DNA from: Geobacillus vulcani PSS1
GTDB lineage: Bacteria > Bacillota > Bacilli > Bacillales > Anoxybacillaceae
Length of the DNA: 60,000 nt
Assembly (NCBI RefSeq): GCF_000733845.1
Contig: NZ_JPOI01000001.1
Coordinates: 787,501 to 847,500 of the forward strand
Direction of reading: 5' to 3'
This document shows, piece after piece, positions 8,325-21,210 of the stretch; the first letter of the stretch is position 1, and each line of letters starts with the position of its first letter. The position numbers were made by a program, and so were the translations under genes. The notes beneath the pieces are model-generated. The model made no database searches, was not told where the DNA came from, and saw only the letters and a program-made list of their open reading frames with translations.

Positions 8325-9139
8325 AGCTCCTCGACCAACTCCTCTGTCGTGAAATACCCCGTTCGAAGCGGAATACCTTGTTCCCGCAGACGGCTGCTCA
8401 TTTTCACGGCAAATGGCAAATCAAGACCGATGCGTTCAAGCTTGCCTCCGAGCTGAAAGATTTGCTCCGGCGTCCCTTCTGCCATAACCTGACCTTTGTT
8501 CATGACGATGATGCGATCCGCCTTCGCTGCTTCCTCTAAATCATGGGTGATCGACAACACCGTAATGCGCTGCCGGCGGTTTAACCGGCGCACGGTCTCT
8601 AGCACTTCTTCCCTTCCCCGCGGGTCAAGCATCGATGTCGCCTCGTCCAAAATGATGATATCAGGGCGGAGCGCCAAAATGCCAGCGATGGCGACGCGCT
8701 GCTTTTGTCCACCGGACAACCGGTGCGGCTCATGACGGAGAAACGATTCCATATGGACTTCGCGGACGGCGTCGCGGATGCGCTCGATCATTTCTGCACG
8801 CGGAATGCCGTTGTTTTCAAGGGCAAAAGCGATGTCGTCTTCAACGGTCGCGCCGACAAACTGGTTGTCCGGATTTTGAAACACCATCCCGACGCGGCGC
8901 CGCACCTCCCATACGGTCGAATCATCCAACGGACGTCCAAACAGACGAATGACGCCCCGCTCCGGCCAAAGCAAGCCAATGAGCATTCGCGCGATCGTCG
9001 ACTTGCCAGATCCGTTATGGCCGACGATCGCTAACCATTCCCCGCGCTCCGCCCTGAAGCTGACATTTTGCACCGCATAGTCGAATTGATTTGGATAGCG
9101 AAAGGACACTCCCTCGATTGACAAGATTGGTTCGATCAT
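8300..9139 (-). CDS. ecfA1: Energy-coupling factor ATPase EcfA1
   Basis: Partner ATPase of EcfA2. Walker A GHNGSGKST (40-48), Q-loop MVFQNPDNQFVGA, signature LSGGQKQRVAIAG, Walker B IIILDEATSMLD and H-loop SITHDLEEA are present in 279 residues. It is the first gene after the rplQ terminator. I see no good promoter in the short gap, so it is probably fed by read-through from the alpha operon, as its fixed position behind rplQ in Bacillaceae suggests. Confidence 0.96.
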   Translation of the reverse strand: MIEPILSIEGVSFRYPNQFDYAVQNVSFRAERGEWLAIVGHNGSGKSTIARMLIGLLWPERGVIRLFGRPLDDSTVWEVRRRVGMVFQNPDNQFVGATVEDDIAFALENNGIPRAEMIERIRDAVREVHMESFLRHEPHRLSGGQKQRVAIAGILALRPDIIILDEATSMLDPRGREEVLETVRRLNRRQRITVLSITHDLEEAAKADRIIVMNKGQVMAEGTPEQIFQLGGKLERIGLDLPFAVKMSSRLREQGIPLRTGYFTTEELVEELWTLYSKK

Positions 9140-9196
9140 GATCGTTTCCCCTTGCTTCGCCGCGTTGCAAACGCAGCCTGCTAAATGATGGTAAAC

Positions 9197-9241
9197 AAAA
9201 AAAGGGCATAGACCCAGTTCAAACGAAACTGTCTCGCCCTT
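9197..9241 (-). terminator. Terminator at the end of the alpha operon (after rplQ)
   Basis: On the minus strand AAGGGC pairs with GCCCTT (9236-9241 with 9202-9207), enclosing a partly paired ACAGTTT/GAACTGG segment, followed by a run of seven T. It separates rplQ from ecfA1. Confidence 0.75.
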
Positions 9242-9256
9242 GTTGAAATGAAACCG

Positions 9257-9619
9257 TTACACGAGTTCAATAATGACCATCGGCGCCCCGTCGCCGCGGC
9301 GAGGACCAAGTTTCATAATGCGCGTATAGCCGCCTTGGCGATCTTGGTAGCGCGGCGCAATGTCGCTGAACAGCTTTTGCAACGCATCTTGACCGGTTTC
9401 GCTGTTGGCGACCTCCTTGCGGATAAATGCCGCTGCTTGGCGGCGGGCATGCAGATCGCCGCGTTTGCCGAGCGTAATCATTTTTTCCATGATCGAGCGC
9501 AATTCTTTCGCCCGCGCTTCCGTCGTTTCAATGCGTTCGTTGATGATTAAGTCTGTTGCCAAGTCACGAAGCAGTGCTTTTCGTTGCGAAGTCGTGCGTC
9601 CTAATTTTCTGTACGACAT
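9257..9619 (-). CDS. rplQ: 50S ribosomal protein L17
   Basis: Large-subunit protein near the exit tunnel; 120 residues beginning [19 protein letters not shown], with the usual RGGYTRI and APMVIIELV end. Start is the ATG at 9619 with GGGAGGG 7-8 nt upstream; the extra upstream codon in the longest ORF is a TTG. Last gene of the S10-spc-alpha cluster. Confidence 0.97.
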   Translation of the reverse strand: MSYRKLGRTTSQRKALLRDLATDLIINERIETTEARAKELRSIMEKMITLGKRGDLHARRQAAAFIRKEVANSETGQDALQKLFSDIAPRYQDRQGGYTRIMKLGPRRGDGAPMVIIELV

Positions 9620-9719
9620 CAAATGTCCCTCCCTTTTAAAGTGATGTGTTCCTCATGGTGGTCATCATCAAAGCGATATGGTGAAAGCCCGTTTCCGGCT
9701 TGCCGGCGGAGGCCGGCTC

Positions 9720-10664
9720 TTAGTCATCTTTGCGCAGACTGAGGCCGAGCTCAGCCAGTTTCGCTTTCACTTCCTCAAGTGACTTGCGGCCGAGGTTGCG
9801 CACCTTCATCATATCTTCTTCCGTTTTTTGCGTCAGCTCTTGAACGGTGTTGATGCCGGCCCGCTTCAAGCAATTGTAGGAACGAACCGAAAGATCGAGT
9901 TCCTCAATCGTCATTTCAAGCACTTTTTCTTTTTGGTCGTCCTCTTTCTCGACCATGATCTCCGCATTTTGCGCCTCATCCGTCAAGCCGACAAAAATGT
10001 TCAGGTGCTCCGTTAAAATTTTTGCTCCAAGAGAAATGGCCTCTTTCGGCCCGATGCTTCCATCCGTCCACACATCAATGGTCAGTTTGTCATAGTCCGT
10101 CACTTGGCCGACCCTTGTATTCTCGACTTGATAAGAAACTCGGGAAACCGGCGTATAAATGGAATCGATCGGAATGACGCCGATGGGCTGGTCTTCGCGC
10201 TTATTTGCCTCAGCAGGAACATATCCGCGCCCCCGCTTGGCGGTCATGCGCATACGCAGGCGGCCGCCTTCCGCCAGCGTCGCGATATGAAGGTCCGGGT
10301 TTAAAATTTCTACATCACTGTCGTGAGTGATATCAGCAGCCGTGACAACTCCTTCACCCTGCACATCAATCTCTAACGTTTTCTCTTCGTCTGAATAAAT
10401 CTTCAGCGCTAATTTTTTGATATTCAAAATGATAGCTGTCACATCTTCAACAACGCCGTCAATCGTTGAAAACTCATGCAAGACGCCGTCGATTTGCACC
10501 GATGTTACAGCTGCACCAGGGAGTGAAGACAATAGGATACGACGCAAGGAGTTCCCTAAAGTTGTACCATATCCACGCTCAAGCGGCTCGACGACGAATT
10601 TGCCGTATTTGGCATCTTCGCTCAGTTCGACCGTTTCAATTTTCGGCTTTTCAATTTCAATCAT
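9720..10664 (-). CDS. rpoA: RNA polymerase alpha subunit
   Basis: Assembly platform of RNA polymerase and target of upstream DNA elements and activators. 314 residues: N-terminal dimerisation domain with [20 protein letters not shown], a linker near 230-240, and the C-terminal domain with [16 protein letters not shown] and [14 protein letters not shown] for UP-element contact. GGAGG lies 12 nt before the ATG. It sits between rpsK and rplQ and has an additional promoter candidate just upstream. Confidence 0.98.
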   Translation of the reverse strand: MIEIEKPKIETVELSEDAKYGKFVVEPLERGYGTTLGNSLRRILLSSLPGAAVTSVQIDGVLHEFSTIDGVVEDVTAIILNIKKLALKIYSDEEKTLEIDVQGEGVVTAADITHDSDVEILNPDLHIATLAEGGRLRMRMTAKRGRGYVPAEANKREDQPIGVIPIDSIYTPVSRVSYQVENTRVGQVTDYDKLTIDVWTDGSIGPKEAISLGAKILTEHLNIFVGLTDEAQNAEIMVEKEDDQKEKVLEMTIEELDLSVRSYNCLKRAGINTVQELTQKTEEDMMKVRNLGRKSLEEVKAKLAELGLSLRKDD

Positions 10665-10769
10665 CGATTATTATACCCTCCTTCAAAACGTCGAGACCCC
10701 GATCAAACAGTACACGCCTACCAACATTCCCCCATGAATCTCTCTTTACGCTTGCCTGCCATGGTCTTT

Positions 10770-10798
10770 ATCATATCCCATTATTGACAACGGCGCAA
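10770..10798 (-). promoter_or_regulatory. Candidate internal promoter for rpoA-rplQ
   Basis: In the 150-nt rpsK-rpoA gap, minus-strand TTGCGC (10798-10793) and TATGAT (10775-10770) are spaced 17 nt apart. The -35 matches only moderately. The unusually long gap for this operon makes a secondary promoter plausible. Confidence 0.4.
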
Positions 10799-10814
10799 AT
10801 TCTATACAGGGGCG

Positions 10815-11204
10815 TTACACGCGGCGACGTTTTGGCGGACGGCATCCATTGTGCGGGATTGGAGTGACGTCTTTGATCGCTGTAATTTCCAATCCGGCGG
10901 CTTGCAGGGCACGGATCGCTGCCTCGCGGCCAGCCCCTGGACCTTTGACGTTCACTTCGACCGTTTTCATGCCATGTTCCATCGACGCTTTCGCTGCTGC
11001 TTCAGCCGCCATTTGCGCCGCAAACGGCGTTGATTTGCGCGAACCTTTGAACCCCAGCGAACCAGCGCTCGCCCAAGCAATGGCGTTGCCATGAACGTCC
11101 GTAATTGTCACGATCGTGTTGTTGAACGTGGAACGAATATGGGCGATGCCTGTATCAATATTTTTTCTTACCCGGCGTTTGCGAGTGTTTGTTCTACGTG
11201 CCAT
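10815..11204 (-). CDS. rpsK: 30S ribosomal protein S11
   Basis: Platform protein near the mRNA exit region. 129 residues with the expected [20 protein letters not shown] N-terminal block and a C-terminal [18 protein letters not shown] tail. Lies 25 nt downstream of rpsM with a clear AGGGAGG Shine-Dalgarno. Part of the alpha operon. Confidence 0.97.
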   Translation of the reverse strand: MARRTNTRKRRVRKNIDTGIAHIRSTFNNTIVTITDVHGNAIAWASAGSLGFKGSRKSTPFAAQMAAEAAAKASMEHGMKTVEVNVKGPGAGREAAIRALQAAGLEITAIKDVTPIPHNGCRPPKRRRV

Positions 11205-11229
11205 TCGTCAAATGACCTCCCTTGCGTGA

Positions 11230-11595
11230 TTATTTTTTCTTGTTTGCTACCGTACGGCGCGGACCTTTGCGCGTGCGGGCATTGTTTTTCGTGTTTTGGC
11301 CGCGAACCGGCAACCCACGGCGATGGCGAAGACCACGATAGCAACCGATCTCCATCAAGCGTTTAATGTTCAACGATACTTCACGGCGCAAATCGCCTTC
11401 CACTTTCAAGCGGCCGACGATTTCACGAATGCGGCTAAGCTCCTCTTCCGTTAAGTCGCGAACGCGCGTGTCTTCCGATACGCCAGCTTCTTTTAAGATT
11501 TTTTGTGCTGTCGGTTTGCCGATCCCATAAATGTATGTTAACGAAATGACTACCCGTTTATCACGCGGAATATCGACACCTGCAATGCGTGCCAT
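11230..11595 (-). CDS. rpsM: 30S ribosomal protein S13
   Basis: Head protein contacting P-site tRNA and L5. 121 residues from [14 protein letters not shown] to the lysine-rich [14 protein letters not shown] tail. Start chosen at 11595 with AAGGAGG 8 nt upstream; the three extra codons of the longer frame overlap the region just after that signal. Confidence 0.97.
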   Translation of the reverse strand: MARIAGVDIPRDKRVVISLTYIYGIGKPTAQKILKEAGVSEDTRVRDLTEEELSRIREIVGRLKVEGDLRREVSLNIKRLMEIGCYRGLRHRRGLPVRGQNTKNNARTRKGPRRTVANKKK

Positions 11596-11615
11596 ATGAT
11601 ACACCTCCTTGGAAA

Positions 11616-11983
<368 letters not shown>

Positions 11984-12079
11984 CGAGCGGCTCTCCCTCC
12001 TTCGAATGAGTAACATTGTGTTACGCAAAACCGAACGTGATGTCCATGATGCTCGAGAAGACGTTCGCCCCTTTCCTAC

Positions 12080-13542
<1,463 letters not shown>

Positions 13543-14835
13543 TTACTTGATGAATCCGCGGTAATGGCGTTTCACCAGCTGGCTCTCAAGCTGTTTCATC
13601 GTCTCCAGCGCCACGCCGACGACGATGAGCAAGCTCGTTCCGCCGATTCGTGCAGAAGGCGGCAAGTTCGCAAAGTTCACAAAGAACACCGGCAACACGG
13701 CGATGACTGCCAAAAAGATCGCTCCGACCAACGTCAGCCGGTATAAAATTCTCGTTACGTACTCTTGTGTGTTTTTCCCTGGACGAATCCCCGGGATATA
13801 GCCGCCTTGTTTTTTCAAGTTGTCCGCCATCTGCTCCGGATTGACTTGAACAAACGCATAAAAGTACGTAAATGCGATAATGAGCACAACGTAAATGATC
13901 ATCCCAACTGGGTGCGTATAATCAAACGTTCGGCGAATCCACAATGTTACATCATTCGTGCCAAAAAATGATGCAATTGTCGGTGGTGCAATTAAAAACG
14001 ATACAGCGAAAATGACCGGAATGACTCCCGCTGGATTCACTTTGAGCGGCAAATGGGTCGAGTGGCCACCGACCGGGGTTCGGCCTTCCAACCGCTTCGC
14101 GTATTGAATCGGAATTTTCCGGAACGCCTGCTGGATGTAAATGACGCCGACAATGACGGCAACGACCGCCAGCGCCACAAGCAGAAGCCGGACGATGCGC
14201 AAAAACACATCTTCCCCGACATTTTCAAACTGTTGGGCGTAAATTTGGTTCAAAACCGTCGGAATGCCTGAGACAATCCCGGCGAAAATAATGATCGAAA
14301 TACCATTGCCCACGCCTTTCGCGGTGATCTGTTCGCCGAGCCACATTAAAAAGGCTGTGCCAGCGGTCAAGACAACCGCGATCAGCAAATACGTGCCGAT
14401 GCCCGGATTTCGAATGAGCATCCCGCCAGCCAAGTTGTTAAAGCCGTACGACATGCCGATGGCCTGAATAAACCCGAGCACGACTGTGAAATAGCGGGTA
14501 AACTGAGCTAATTTACGCCGGCCAACCTCGCCTTGTTTCGACCACTCCGTAAATTTTGGAACAACGTCCATTTGCAACAGCTGGACGATAATCGATGCCG
14601 TGATATAGGGCATAACCCCCATGGCAAAAATTGAGAAGTTTCGCAGCGCCCCGCCGCCGAAAATGTTCAGGACGCCGAATGCATTCAATTCATCTTGCAG
14701 TTTTAATACATCCGCGTTCACGCCCGGAACAGGGATGAACGTCCCGATGCGGAACACGATGAGCATAAGAAGAGTGAAAATGATTTTGTTGCGAATATCG
14801 CTGACGCGCATAAAGTTGGAGATTGTCCGAAACAT
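13543..14835 (-). CDS. secY: Preprotein translocase subunit SecY
   Basis: Central channel of the Sec translocon. 430 residues with ten expected transmembrane helices, plug-region GVLNIFGGG, and the cytosolic loops with KRLEGRTPVGG and GGYIPGIRPGKNT that engage SecA and ribosomes. Its ATG overlaps the rplO stop (TAATG). SecE is encoded at 41080-41262 in the same window. Part of the spc operon. Confidence 0.97.
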   Translation of the reverse strand: MFRTISNFMRVSDIRNKIIFTLLMLIVFRIGTFIPVPGVNADVLKLQDELNAFGVLNIFGGGALRNFSIFAMGVMPYITASIIVQLLQMDVVPKFTEWSKQGEVGRRKLAQFTRYFTVVLGFIQAIGMSYGFNNLAGGMLIRNPGIGTYLLIAVVLTAGTAFLMWLGEQITAKGVGNGISIIIFAGIVSGIPTVLNQIYAQQFENVGEDVFLRIVRLLLVALAVVAVIVGVIYIQQAFRKIPIQYAKRLEGRTPVGGHSTHLPLKVNPAGVIPVIFAVSFLIAPPTIASFFGTNDVTLWIRRTFDYTHPVGMIIYVVLIIAFTYFYAFVQVNPEQMADNLKKQGGYIPGIRPGKNTQEYVTRILYRLTLVGAIFLAVIAVLPVFFVNFANLPPSARIGGTSLLIVVGVALETMKQLESQLVKRHYRGFIK

Positions 14836-15275
14836 TAAATCACCTCAGTTTTACCGCCAGCCGCCTCAATAGCCTCTTTTGCCGATGCCGAGAACTTATG
14901 CGCTTTGACCGTGAGTTTTCTCTCGATTTGGCCTTTACCTAAAATTTTCACACCCGATTTCAGTTTGCTGATGACACCCGTCTCAAGAAGCAATTCCGGT
15001 GTCACTTCCGTTCCGTCTTCAAAACGATTCAGTTTTTCCAAATTCACAACAGCATACTCTTTGCGGTTGATGTTCGTAAATCCGCGTTTCGGCAAGCGGC
15101 GGAACAGCGGAGTTTGGCCGCCTTCGAACCCAAGACGAACTCCTCCACCCGAGCGGGCATTTTGACCTTTTTGACCACGTCCGGACGTTTTGCCGTTGCC
15201 CGATCCGATCCCGCGCCCGACGCGGACCGCTTTCTTCCGGGATCCCGGTGCTGGTTTCAGTTCATGAAGTTTCAT
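14835..15275 (-). CDS. rplO: 50S ribosomal protein L15
   Basis: Late-assembly large-subunit protein, 146 residues, with a glycine- and lysine-rich N-terminal extension ([20 protein letters not shown]) followed by a globular domain ending in [14 protein letters not shown]. Overlaps the secY start by one base. AAGGAGG lies close upstream. Confidence 0.97.
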   Translation of the reverse strand: MKLHELKPAPGSRKKAVRVGRGIGSGNGKTSGRGQKGQNARSGGGVRLGFEGGQTPLFRRLPKRGFTNINRKEYAVVNLEKLNRFEDGTEVTPELLLETGVISKLKSGVKILGKGQIERKLTVKAHKFSASAKEAIEAAGGKTEVI

Positions 15276-15295
15276 GGCGAAGCACCTCCTTATGA

Positions 15296-15484
15296 TTATT
15301 CCTCGATTTCTTTCACGTTGACAAGGTGGGCCACTTTGTTGATCATCCCGCGGATGGCAGGATTGTCGTTATGGATGACCGTTTGATGCATTTTTCGCAA
15401 GCCGAGCGTTCTGACGGTAACGCGTTGGTCTTCCGGACGGCCAATCACGCTGCGCGTGAGGGTAATCGCCAGTTTTTTTGCCAT
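15296..15484 (-). CDS. rpmD: 50S ribosomal protein L30
   Basis: Small large-subunit protein, 62 residues, [20 protein letters not shown] with the RKMHQTV motif. Sits between rpsE and rplO with short gaps, in the standard spc order. Confidence 0.96.
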   Translation of the reverse strand: MAKKLAITLTRSVIGRPEDQRVTVRTLGLRKMHQTVIHNDNPAIRGMINKVAHLVNVKEIEE

Positions 15485-15497
15485 GATCGTTCCCTCC

Positions 15498-15998
15498 TTA
15501 TCCTAACAGTTCCTCGACTGTTTTACCGCGCAATCTCGCAACGTCTTCGGCGCGTTTTAATTGTTTCAGCCCATCAAACGTTGCACGCACCATGTTGATC
15601 GGCGTGTTTGATCCGATCGATTTCGACAAAATGTCGCTGATGCCCGCCAGCTCTAATACAGCACGCGCCGGCCCCCCAGCGATGACCCCGGTACCTTCGG
15701 AAGCAGGTTTCAAAATGATTTCCCCGGCACCGAAATGGCCGATGACTTCATGTGGAATCGTTGTGCCGACGATCGGCACCTCAATCAAGTTTTTCTTCGC
15801 ATCTTCAATGGCTTTGCGGATCGCTTCCGGAACCTCTTGCGCTTTTCCGGTGCCAAAGCCGACATGGCCGTTTTTATCACCGACGACGACGAGAGCTGAA
15901 AAGCGCAGGCGGCGTCCGCCTTTCACGACTTTTGCTACACGGTTGACCGCGACTACACGTTCTTCCAATTCAAGTTTGTTTGGATCGATACGACGCAT
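15498..15998 (-). CDS. rpsE: 30S ribosomal protein S5
   Basis: Accuracy-related small-subunit protein at the mRNA entry. 166 residues with the double-stranded RNA-binding-like N-domain ([19 protein letters not shown]) and the [17 protein letters not shown] and [15 protein letters not shown] blocks. The spectinomycin loop around GGRRLRF appears unmodified. 13 nt before rpmD. Confidence 0.97.
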   Translation of the reverse strand: MRRIDPNKLELEERVVAVNRVAKVVKGGRRLRFSALVVVGDKNGHVGFGTGKAQEVPEAIRKAIEDAKKNLIEVPIVGTTIPHEVIGHFGAGEIILKPASEGTGVIAGGPARAVLELAGISDILSKSIGSNTPINMVRATFDGLKQLKRAEDVARLRGKTVEELLG

Positions 15999-16017
15999 CG
16001 TTGTCCCTCCTTTGTAA

Positions 16018-16380
16018 TTAGAATTCCAAGCCGGCTTCGCGGGCGGCGTCTGCCAATGCTTTCACCCGTCCATGATACAAATACCCGCCACGGTCGAATA
16101 CAACTTTTTTAATGCCTTTTTCCAACGCCCGTTTGGCGACAAGTTCGCCGACCTTTTTCGCTGCCTCAATGTTGTTCGTCGAATCTAAACCAAACTCTTT
16201 ATCTAGCGTCGAGGCGCTGACGATCGTCGACGATTTTGTATCATCAATAATTTGTGCATAAATATGTTTATTTGAACGGAACACGCTCAACCGCGGACGT
16301 TCAGCCGTGCCGAAGATTTTTTTGCGGATGCGCGCGTGTCTTTTTTTCCGAACCGCGTTTCGGTCCACTTTCGTGATCAT
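16018..16380 (-). CDS. rplR: 50S ribosomal protein L18
   Basis: 5S rRNA-binding protein of the central protuberance. 120 residues with [20 protein letters not shown] and the [22 protein letters not shown]-terminal block. Together with L5 it anchors 5S rRNA, whose gene is at 56901-57017. Confidence 0.97.
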   Translation of the reverse strand: MITKVDRNAVRKKRHARIRKKIFGTAERPRLSVFRSNKHIYAQIIDDTKSSTIVSASTLDKEFGLDSTNNIEAAKKVGELVAKRALEKGIKKVVFDRGGYLYHGRVKALADAAREAGLEF

Positions 16381-16413
16381 CGAATGTCACTCCTTTCGCT
16401 TCGCTATGCCGCG

Positions 16414-16950
16414 TTATTTACCTGTTTTGCCTTCTTTCAAGCGCACCAGTTCGCCTTCGTAGCGAATGCCTTTGCCTTTATACGGCTCTGGCGGACGAAC
16501 CGCGCGAATGTTGGCAGCCAATTCACCGACGCGCTGTTTGTCTGCCCCTTTGACGATGATTTTCGTTTGGGACGGCACTTCAATTTCAAGTCCTTCTTCC
16601 GGCTCAATTTCGACCGGATGAGAATAACCGACGCTCAATACGAGCTTTTTCCCTTGTTTCGACGCCCGGTACCCGACACCAACGAGTTCGAGCGCTTTTT
16701 CATAACCTTTCGAAACGCCTTCGACCATGTTGGCGAGTAAGCTGCGCGTCGTGCCATGGAGCGCACGATGATGTTTTTCATCGCTTGGACGCGTAACAGT
16801 GATCACATTGCCCTCAACGGTGATCGTCATATCTGGATGGAACGTGCGGGTCAGTTCTCCTTTCGGCCCTTTGACCGTAACCGTGTTGCCGTTGACCGTA
16901 ACGGTGACACCGGCAGGAATTTCAATTGGTTTTTTGCCGACACGTGACAT
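16414..16950 (-). CDS. rplF: 50S ribosomal protein L6
   Basis: Two-domain protein at the factor-binding site. 178 residues starting [15 protein letters not shown], with the [21 protein letters not shown] block and the [10 protein letters not shown] end. ATG 16950 has GGAGG 10 nt upstream; the 13-codon extension of the longest frame runs back over the rpsH stop and is rejected. Confidence 0.97.
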   Translation of the reverse strand: MSRVGKKPIEIPAGVTVTVNGNTVTVKGPKGELTRTFHPDMTITVEGNVITVTRPSDEKHHRALHGTTRSLLANMVEGVSKGYEKALELVGVGYRASKQGKKLVLSVGYSHPVEIEPEEGLEIEVPSQTKIIVKGADKQRVGELAANIRAVRPPEPYKGKGIRYEGELVRLKEGKTGK

Positions 16951-16982
16951 GTCAAAAACACCTCCATTCTTGAGCAGATAAA

Positions 16983-17381
16983 TTACCAAACGTAGGCGAT
17001 TACTTCGCCGCCCGTGCCTTTTTGCCGTGCTTCTTTGTCTGTTAAGATGCCTTGCGATGTCGAAAGAATGGCGATTCCTAAGCCGTTCAAAACGCGCGGC
17101 ACTTCATGGGCTTTGACGTAAACGCGCAGCCCCGGTTTGCTGATGCGTTTCAGCCCGGTAATGACACGTTCGTTGTTCGGACCGTATTTCAAGAAGATGC
17201 GGAGAATGCCTTGTTTGTTGTCTTCGATATATTCATAATCACGAATAAACCCTTCGCGCTTTAAAATTTCCGCGATTTCCCGTTTGATTTTCGAAGCCGG
17301 GACCTCGAGTTTTTCGTGACGCACCATATTCGCATTGCGGATGCGAGTCAGCATATCAGCAATTGGATCTGTCATCACCAT
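16983..17381 (-). CDS. rpsH: 30S ribosomal protein S8
   Basis: Primary 16S rRNA-binding protein. 132 residues, [18 protein letters not shown], with [14 protein letters not shown] and the RNA-contacting [20 protein letters not shown] block. AAGGAGG lies 9 nt upstream of the ATG. In enteric bacteria S8 represses the spc operon; whether it does here is unknown. Confidence 0.97.
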   Translation of the reverse strand: MVMTDPIADMLTRIRNANMVRHEKLEVPASKIKREIAEILKREGFIRDYEYIEDNKQGILRIFLKYGPNNERVITGLKRISKPGLRVYVKAHEVPRVLNGLGIAILSTSQGILTDKEARQKGTGGEVIAYVW

Positions 17382-17414
17382 TATGTTTTACCTCCTTCCC
17401 AATCAATGGGTTGA

Positions 17415-17600
17415 TTACCAGCTGGCTTTTTTGATGCCTGGAAGTTGGCCTTTGTATGCGAGCTCACGGAAACAAATACGGCACAATTTGAATTTGCGAT
17501 AGACCGAGTGCGGACGGCCGCAGCGCTCGCAGCGGGTGTACGCTCTCACTTTAAACTTCGGCGTCCGTTTTTGTTTCGCGATCATCGATTTTTTAGCCAC
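17415..17600 (-). CDS. rpsZ: 30S ribosomal protein S14, type Z (zinc-binding)
   Basis: 61 residues, the short S14 form with an intact zinc ribbon: CERC and CRIC pairs flanking a [12 protein letters not shown] segment. This is the zinc-dependent paralogue; the zinc-independent one, if present, lies elsewhere. Gap of 33 nt to rpsH. Confidence 0.97.
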   Translation of the reverse strand: MAKKSMIAKQKRTPKFKVRAYTRCERCGRPHSVYRKFKLCRICFRELAYKGQLPGIKKASW

Positions 17601-17629
17601 GATTTCGCCTCCCTTGCGTTATGGGATCA

Positions 17630-18190
<561 letters not shown>

Positions 18191-18196
18191 TCACGG

Positions 18197-18508
18197 TTAT
18201 TTATCCAGAATCTCACCGGATTTTTTCGCATAGCGCACTTTTTTGCCATCGACAATTTTGTAGCCGATGCGCGTCGGCTCACCCGTTTTCGGGTCGAGCG
18301 GCATGACTTTCGAAACGTGAATCGGCGCTTCCTTCTCAATGATGCCGCCTTGCGGGTTGGCTTGCGACGGTTTCGCATGCTTTTTCACAATATTGACGCC
18401 TTCGACGATGACGCGTTTTTTCTTCGGAAACGCCGCCAGAATGACGCCTTGCTTGCCTTTGTCTTTGCCGGAGATTACTTGCACTTTATCGCCTTTTTTT
18501 ACATGCAT
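18197..18508 (-). CDS. rplX: 50S ribosomal protein L24
   Basis: Assembly-initiating protein near the tunnel exit. 103 residues with an N-terminal KOW motif ([18 protein letters not shown]) and the [18 protein letters not shown] segment. Between rplN and rplE in standard order. Confidence 0.97.
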   Translation of the reverse strand: MHVKKGDKVQVISGKDKGKQGVILAAFPKKKRVIVEGVNIVKKHAKPSQANPQGGIIEKEAPIHVSKVMPLDPKTGEPTRIGYKIVDGKKVRYAKKSGEILDK

Positions 18509-18544
18509 CGCATTCGCACCTCCTTGAAACGCTGTTCCGTTCCA

Positions 18545-18913
18545 TTAAATAACTTCCGGAGCTAAAGAAATGATTTTCATGAAGTCTTTATCGCGCAGTT
18601 CACGGGCAACCGGTCCGAAAATCCGCGTACCGCGCGGGCTTTTGTCATCGCGGATGATGACGCAGGCGTTTTCGTCAAAACGGATGTATGAACCGTCCGG
18701 ACGGCGCACCCCGCGTTTCGTACGAACAACAACGGCTTTCACGACTTGACCTTTTTTAACAACGCCACCTGGTGTCGCATCTTTGACCGTCGCCACAACG
18801 ACATCGCCGATGTTCGCATAGCGGCGACCCGAGCCTCCGAGCACTTTAATGACAAGCACTTCGCGCGCACCAGAGTTATCAGCTACTTTCAAGCGAGATT
18901 CTTGTTGAATCAT
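18545..18913 (-). CDS. rplN: 50S ribosomal protein L14
   Basis: Core large-subunit protein at the subunit interface. 122 residues with [18 protein letters not shown] at the start and a [19 protein letters not shown] end, a very conserved protein. AAAGGAGG precedes the ATG. Confidence 0.97.
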
Positions 18914-18962
18914 CGACGAAACCTCCTTTCGGAATTATCTCTCCGAACTAAGCGAAGAACCA

Positions 18963-19226
18963 TTAGAGAACAACAGCCTTTTCAACGATTTCCACCAAAC
19001 GGAAGCGTTTTGTGGCCGACAGCGGGCGAGTCTCCATGATTTTCACGATGTCGCCGACTTTCGCTTCGTTATGTTCATCATGTGCTTTATATTTTTTCGA
19101 ATATTTCACGCGTTTACCGTACAGCGGATGTTTTTTGTACGTTTCGACCAACACGGTGATCGTTTTGTCCATTTTATCCGATACAACCCGTCCAACGTAC
19201 ACTTTGCGTTGATTGCGTTGGCTCAT
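18963..19226 (-). CDS. rpsQ: 30S ribosomal protein S17
   Basis: Primary 16S rRNA-binding OB-fold protein. 87 residues with [20 protein letters not shown] and the [20 protein letters not shown] block. Spaced 25 nt from rpmC. Confidence 0.97.
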   Translation of the reverse strand: MSQRNQRKVYVGRVVSDKMDKTITVLVETYKKHPLYGKRVKYSKKYKAHDEHNEAKVGDIVKIMETRPLSATKRFRLVEIVEKAVVL

Positions 19227-19250
19227 TTCACAAACCTCCTCTCAAACACA

Positions 19251-19451
19251 TTATTTATTGGCAGCGAGCTCACGTTCGCGAATGATCGTTTTCATACGGG
19301 CGATGTCTTTGCGCACCTGGCGGATGCGCGCCGTGTTTTCCAATTGGCCTGTGGCCAGTTGGAATCGTAGATTGAACAACTCTTCCTTCAATGCTTTAAT
19401 TTTTTGTTCGATCTCGGCAGTGGTCAACTCACGGATTTCTTTCGCTTTCAT
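19251..19451 (-). CDS. rpmC: 50S ribosomal protein L29
   Basis: Small two-helix protein at the tunnel exit, next to L23, where trigger factor and SRP dock. 66 residues, [15 protein letters not shown] with the [20 protein letters not shown] block. Its first base overlaps the last base of rplP. Confidence 0.96.
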   Translation of the reverse strand: MKAKEIRELTTAEIEQKIKALKEELFNLRFQLATGQLENTARIRQVRKDIARMKTIIRERELAANK

Positions 19452-19876
19452 TACGCTTCACCACCAGTTTCTTCACGTTTTACAAATTTGCATTTGATCG
19501 GAAGTTTGTGAGAAGCGAGACGCAATGCTTCACGTGCCACTTCCTCAGAAACACCGCCCACTTCAAACATCACTTTGCCCGGTTTGACAACGGCGACCCA
19601 GCCTTCCGGCGCCCCTTTACCAGAACCCATCCGCACTTCAAGCGGTTTTGCCGTATACGGTTTGGAAGGGAAAATGCGGATCCATACTTTCCCGCCCCGT
19701 CTCATGTAACGGGTCATCGCCCGACGGGCTGCTTCGATTTGCCGGTTCGTAATCCAAGCTGATTCTAATGCTTGCAATCCAAATTCACCGAAATGAACTT
19801 CCGTGCCGCCTTTCGCCCGGCCTTTCATCCGTCCGCGATGTTCACGGCGATATTTGACGCGTTTTGGCATTAACAT
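19451..19876 (-). CDS. rplP: 50S ribosomal protein L16
   Basis: Organises the A-site region of the large subunit. 141 residues starting [16 protein letters not shown]; contains [16 protein letters not shown] and the [21 protein letters not shown] end, with the arginine-rich loop around [16 protein letters not shown] 19876 with GGAGG 9 nt upstream; the next in-frame ATG two codons on is less well placed. Confidence 0.97.
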   Translation of the reverse strand: MLMPKRVKYRREHRGRMKGRAKGGTEVHFGEFGLQALESAWITNRQIEAARRAMTRYMRRGGKVWIRIFPSKPYTAKPLEVRMGSGKGAPEGWVAVVKPGKVMFEVGGVSEEVAREALRLASHKLPIKCKFVKREETGGEA

Positions 19877-19878
19877 GA

Positions 19879-20535
19879 TTATTTTCCTCCTTCCTCAGCT
19901 TTTTTCTTGGTCGGAAGGACTTCTCCACGATAAATCCATACTTTCACGCCAATTTTTCCGTACGTCGTATCGGCTTCTGCCGTTCCATAGTCGATGTCAG
20001 CGCGCAACGTATGGAGTGGAACCGTCCCTTCGCTGTAATGCTCCGAACGAGCGATGTCAGCCCCGCCTAAACGGCCGGATACCATTGTTTTGATCCCTTT
20101 CGCCCCAGCGCGCATTGCACGTTGAATCGCTTGTTTTTGCGCTCGGCGGAACGATACGCGGTTTTCCAGCTGACGAGCGATATTTTCAGCAACAAGACGT
20201 GCATCCAAGTCCGGTTTTTTGATTTCGACAATGTTGATATGGACGCGTTTACCGGTTAATTGCGCGAGCGCTTTACGGAGCGCTTCCACTTCCGAACCGC
20301 CTTTCCCGATGACCATGCCCGGTTTGGCCGTATGGATCGTGACGTTGACGCGGTTGGCTGCCCGTTCAATCTCCACGCGGGAGACGGCCGCGTCTTGCAG
20401 GCGTTTGCTAATGTATTCACGGATTTTCAAGTCTTCGTGCAACAGATCTGCATAGTCTTTTTCCGCATACCATCTTGATTCCCAGTCACGAATGATGCCG
20501 ATGCGCAGACCGATCGGGTTGACCTTTTGACCCAC
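19879..20535 (-). CDS. rpsC: 30S ribosomal protein S3
   Basis: Forms part of the mRNA entry and helicase site. 218 residues with the KH domain ([16 protein letters not shown]), the [18 protein letters not shown]-terminal block and a basic tail. Two nt separate it from rplP and three from rplV, indicating tight coupling. Confidence 0.97.
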   Translation of the reverse strand: MGQKVNPIGLRIGIIRDWESRWYAEKDYADLLHEDLKIREYISKRLQDAAVSRVEIERAANRVNVTIHTAKPGMVIGKGGSEVEALRKALAQLTGKRVHINIVEIKKPDLDARLVAENIARQLENRVSFRRAQKQAIQRAMRAGAKGIKTMVSGRLGGADIARSEHYSEGTVPLHTLRADIDYGTAEADTTYGKIGVKVWIYRGEVLPTKKKAEEGGK

Positions 20536-20538
20536 GGA

Positions 20539-20880
20539 TTATCCCTCCTTCTTTTCTGAAACGACGATCGTAATATGGCTTGTGCGTTTGTTAATGGCGC
20601 TTGCCCGTCCCATGGCGCGCGGACGGAAACGTTTCAACGTCGGGCCTTCGTCGACGTACGCTTGCGTGATGACCAAGTTGTTGACGTCCATGTCATAGTT
20701 GTGTTCAGCGTTGGCCACCGCCGATTTCAATACTTTTTCGATGATCGGAGAAGCCGCTTTTGGCGTATGGCGCAAAATGGCGAACGCTTCGCCCACTTCT
20801 TTGCCGCGAATCAAGTCAATGACTAAGCGCGCTTTGCGAGGAGCGATGCGAACGGTTCTCGCAACTGCTTTAGCTTGCAT
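20539..20880 (-). CDS. rplV: 50S ribosomal protein L22
   Basis: Lines the nascent-peptide tunnel with its extended loop. 113 residues, [20 protein letters not shown], with the tunnel-loop region [16 protein letters not shown] intact (macrolide-resistance changes often map here; none obvious). Confidence 0.97.
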   Translation of the reverse strand: MQAKAVARTVRIAPRKARLVIDLIRGKEVGEAFAILRHTPKAASPIIEKVLKSAVANAEHNYDMDVNNLVITQAYVDEGPTLKRFRPRAMGRASAINKRTSHITIVVSEKKEG

Positions 20881-20898
20881 ATCTAGAACCTCCTCTCA

Positions 20899-21177
20899 TT
20901 ACCGTTTTGTTTTCTTGTCATCGCCGGCATGGCCGCGGAACGTGCGCGTCGGCGCAAATTCGCCGAGTTTGTGCCCGACCATGTCTTCCGTGATGTAGAC
21001 CGGTACGTGTTTGCGGCCATCGTACACCGCGATCGTATGCCCGACAAACTGTGGGAAGATCGTCGAACGGCGAGACCACGTTTTGATCACTTGTTTTTGT
21101 CCAGTTGCATTCAGTTTTTCGATTTTTTTCATCAAATGCTCATCGCAAAACGGACCTTTTTTCAAGCTGCGACCCAT
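20899..21177 (-). CDS. rpsS: 30S ribosomal protein S19
   Basis: Head protein partnering S13. 92 residues starting [16 protein letters not shown] with the [22 protein letters not shown] block. Standard position between rplB and rplV. Confidence 0.97.
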   Translation of the reverse strand: MGRSLKKGPFCDEHLMKKIEKLNATGQKQVIKTWSRRSTIFPQFVGHTIAVYDGRKHVPVYITEDMVGHKLGEFAPTRTFRGHAGDDKKTKR

Positions 21178-21210
21178 AAGTGAACCTCCCTTCTGAATTG
21201 CGCTCGTTCA

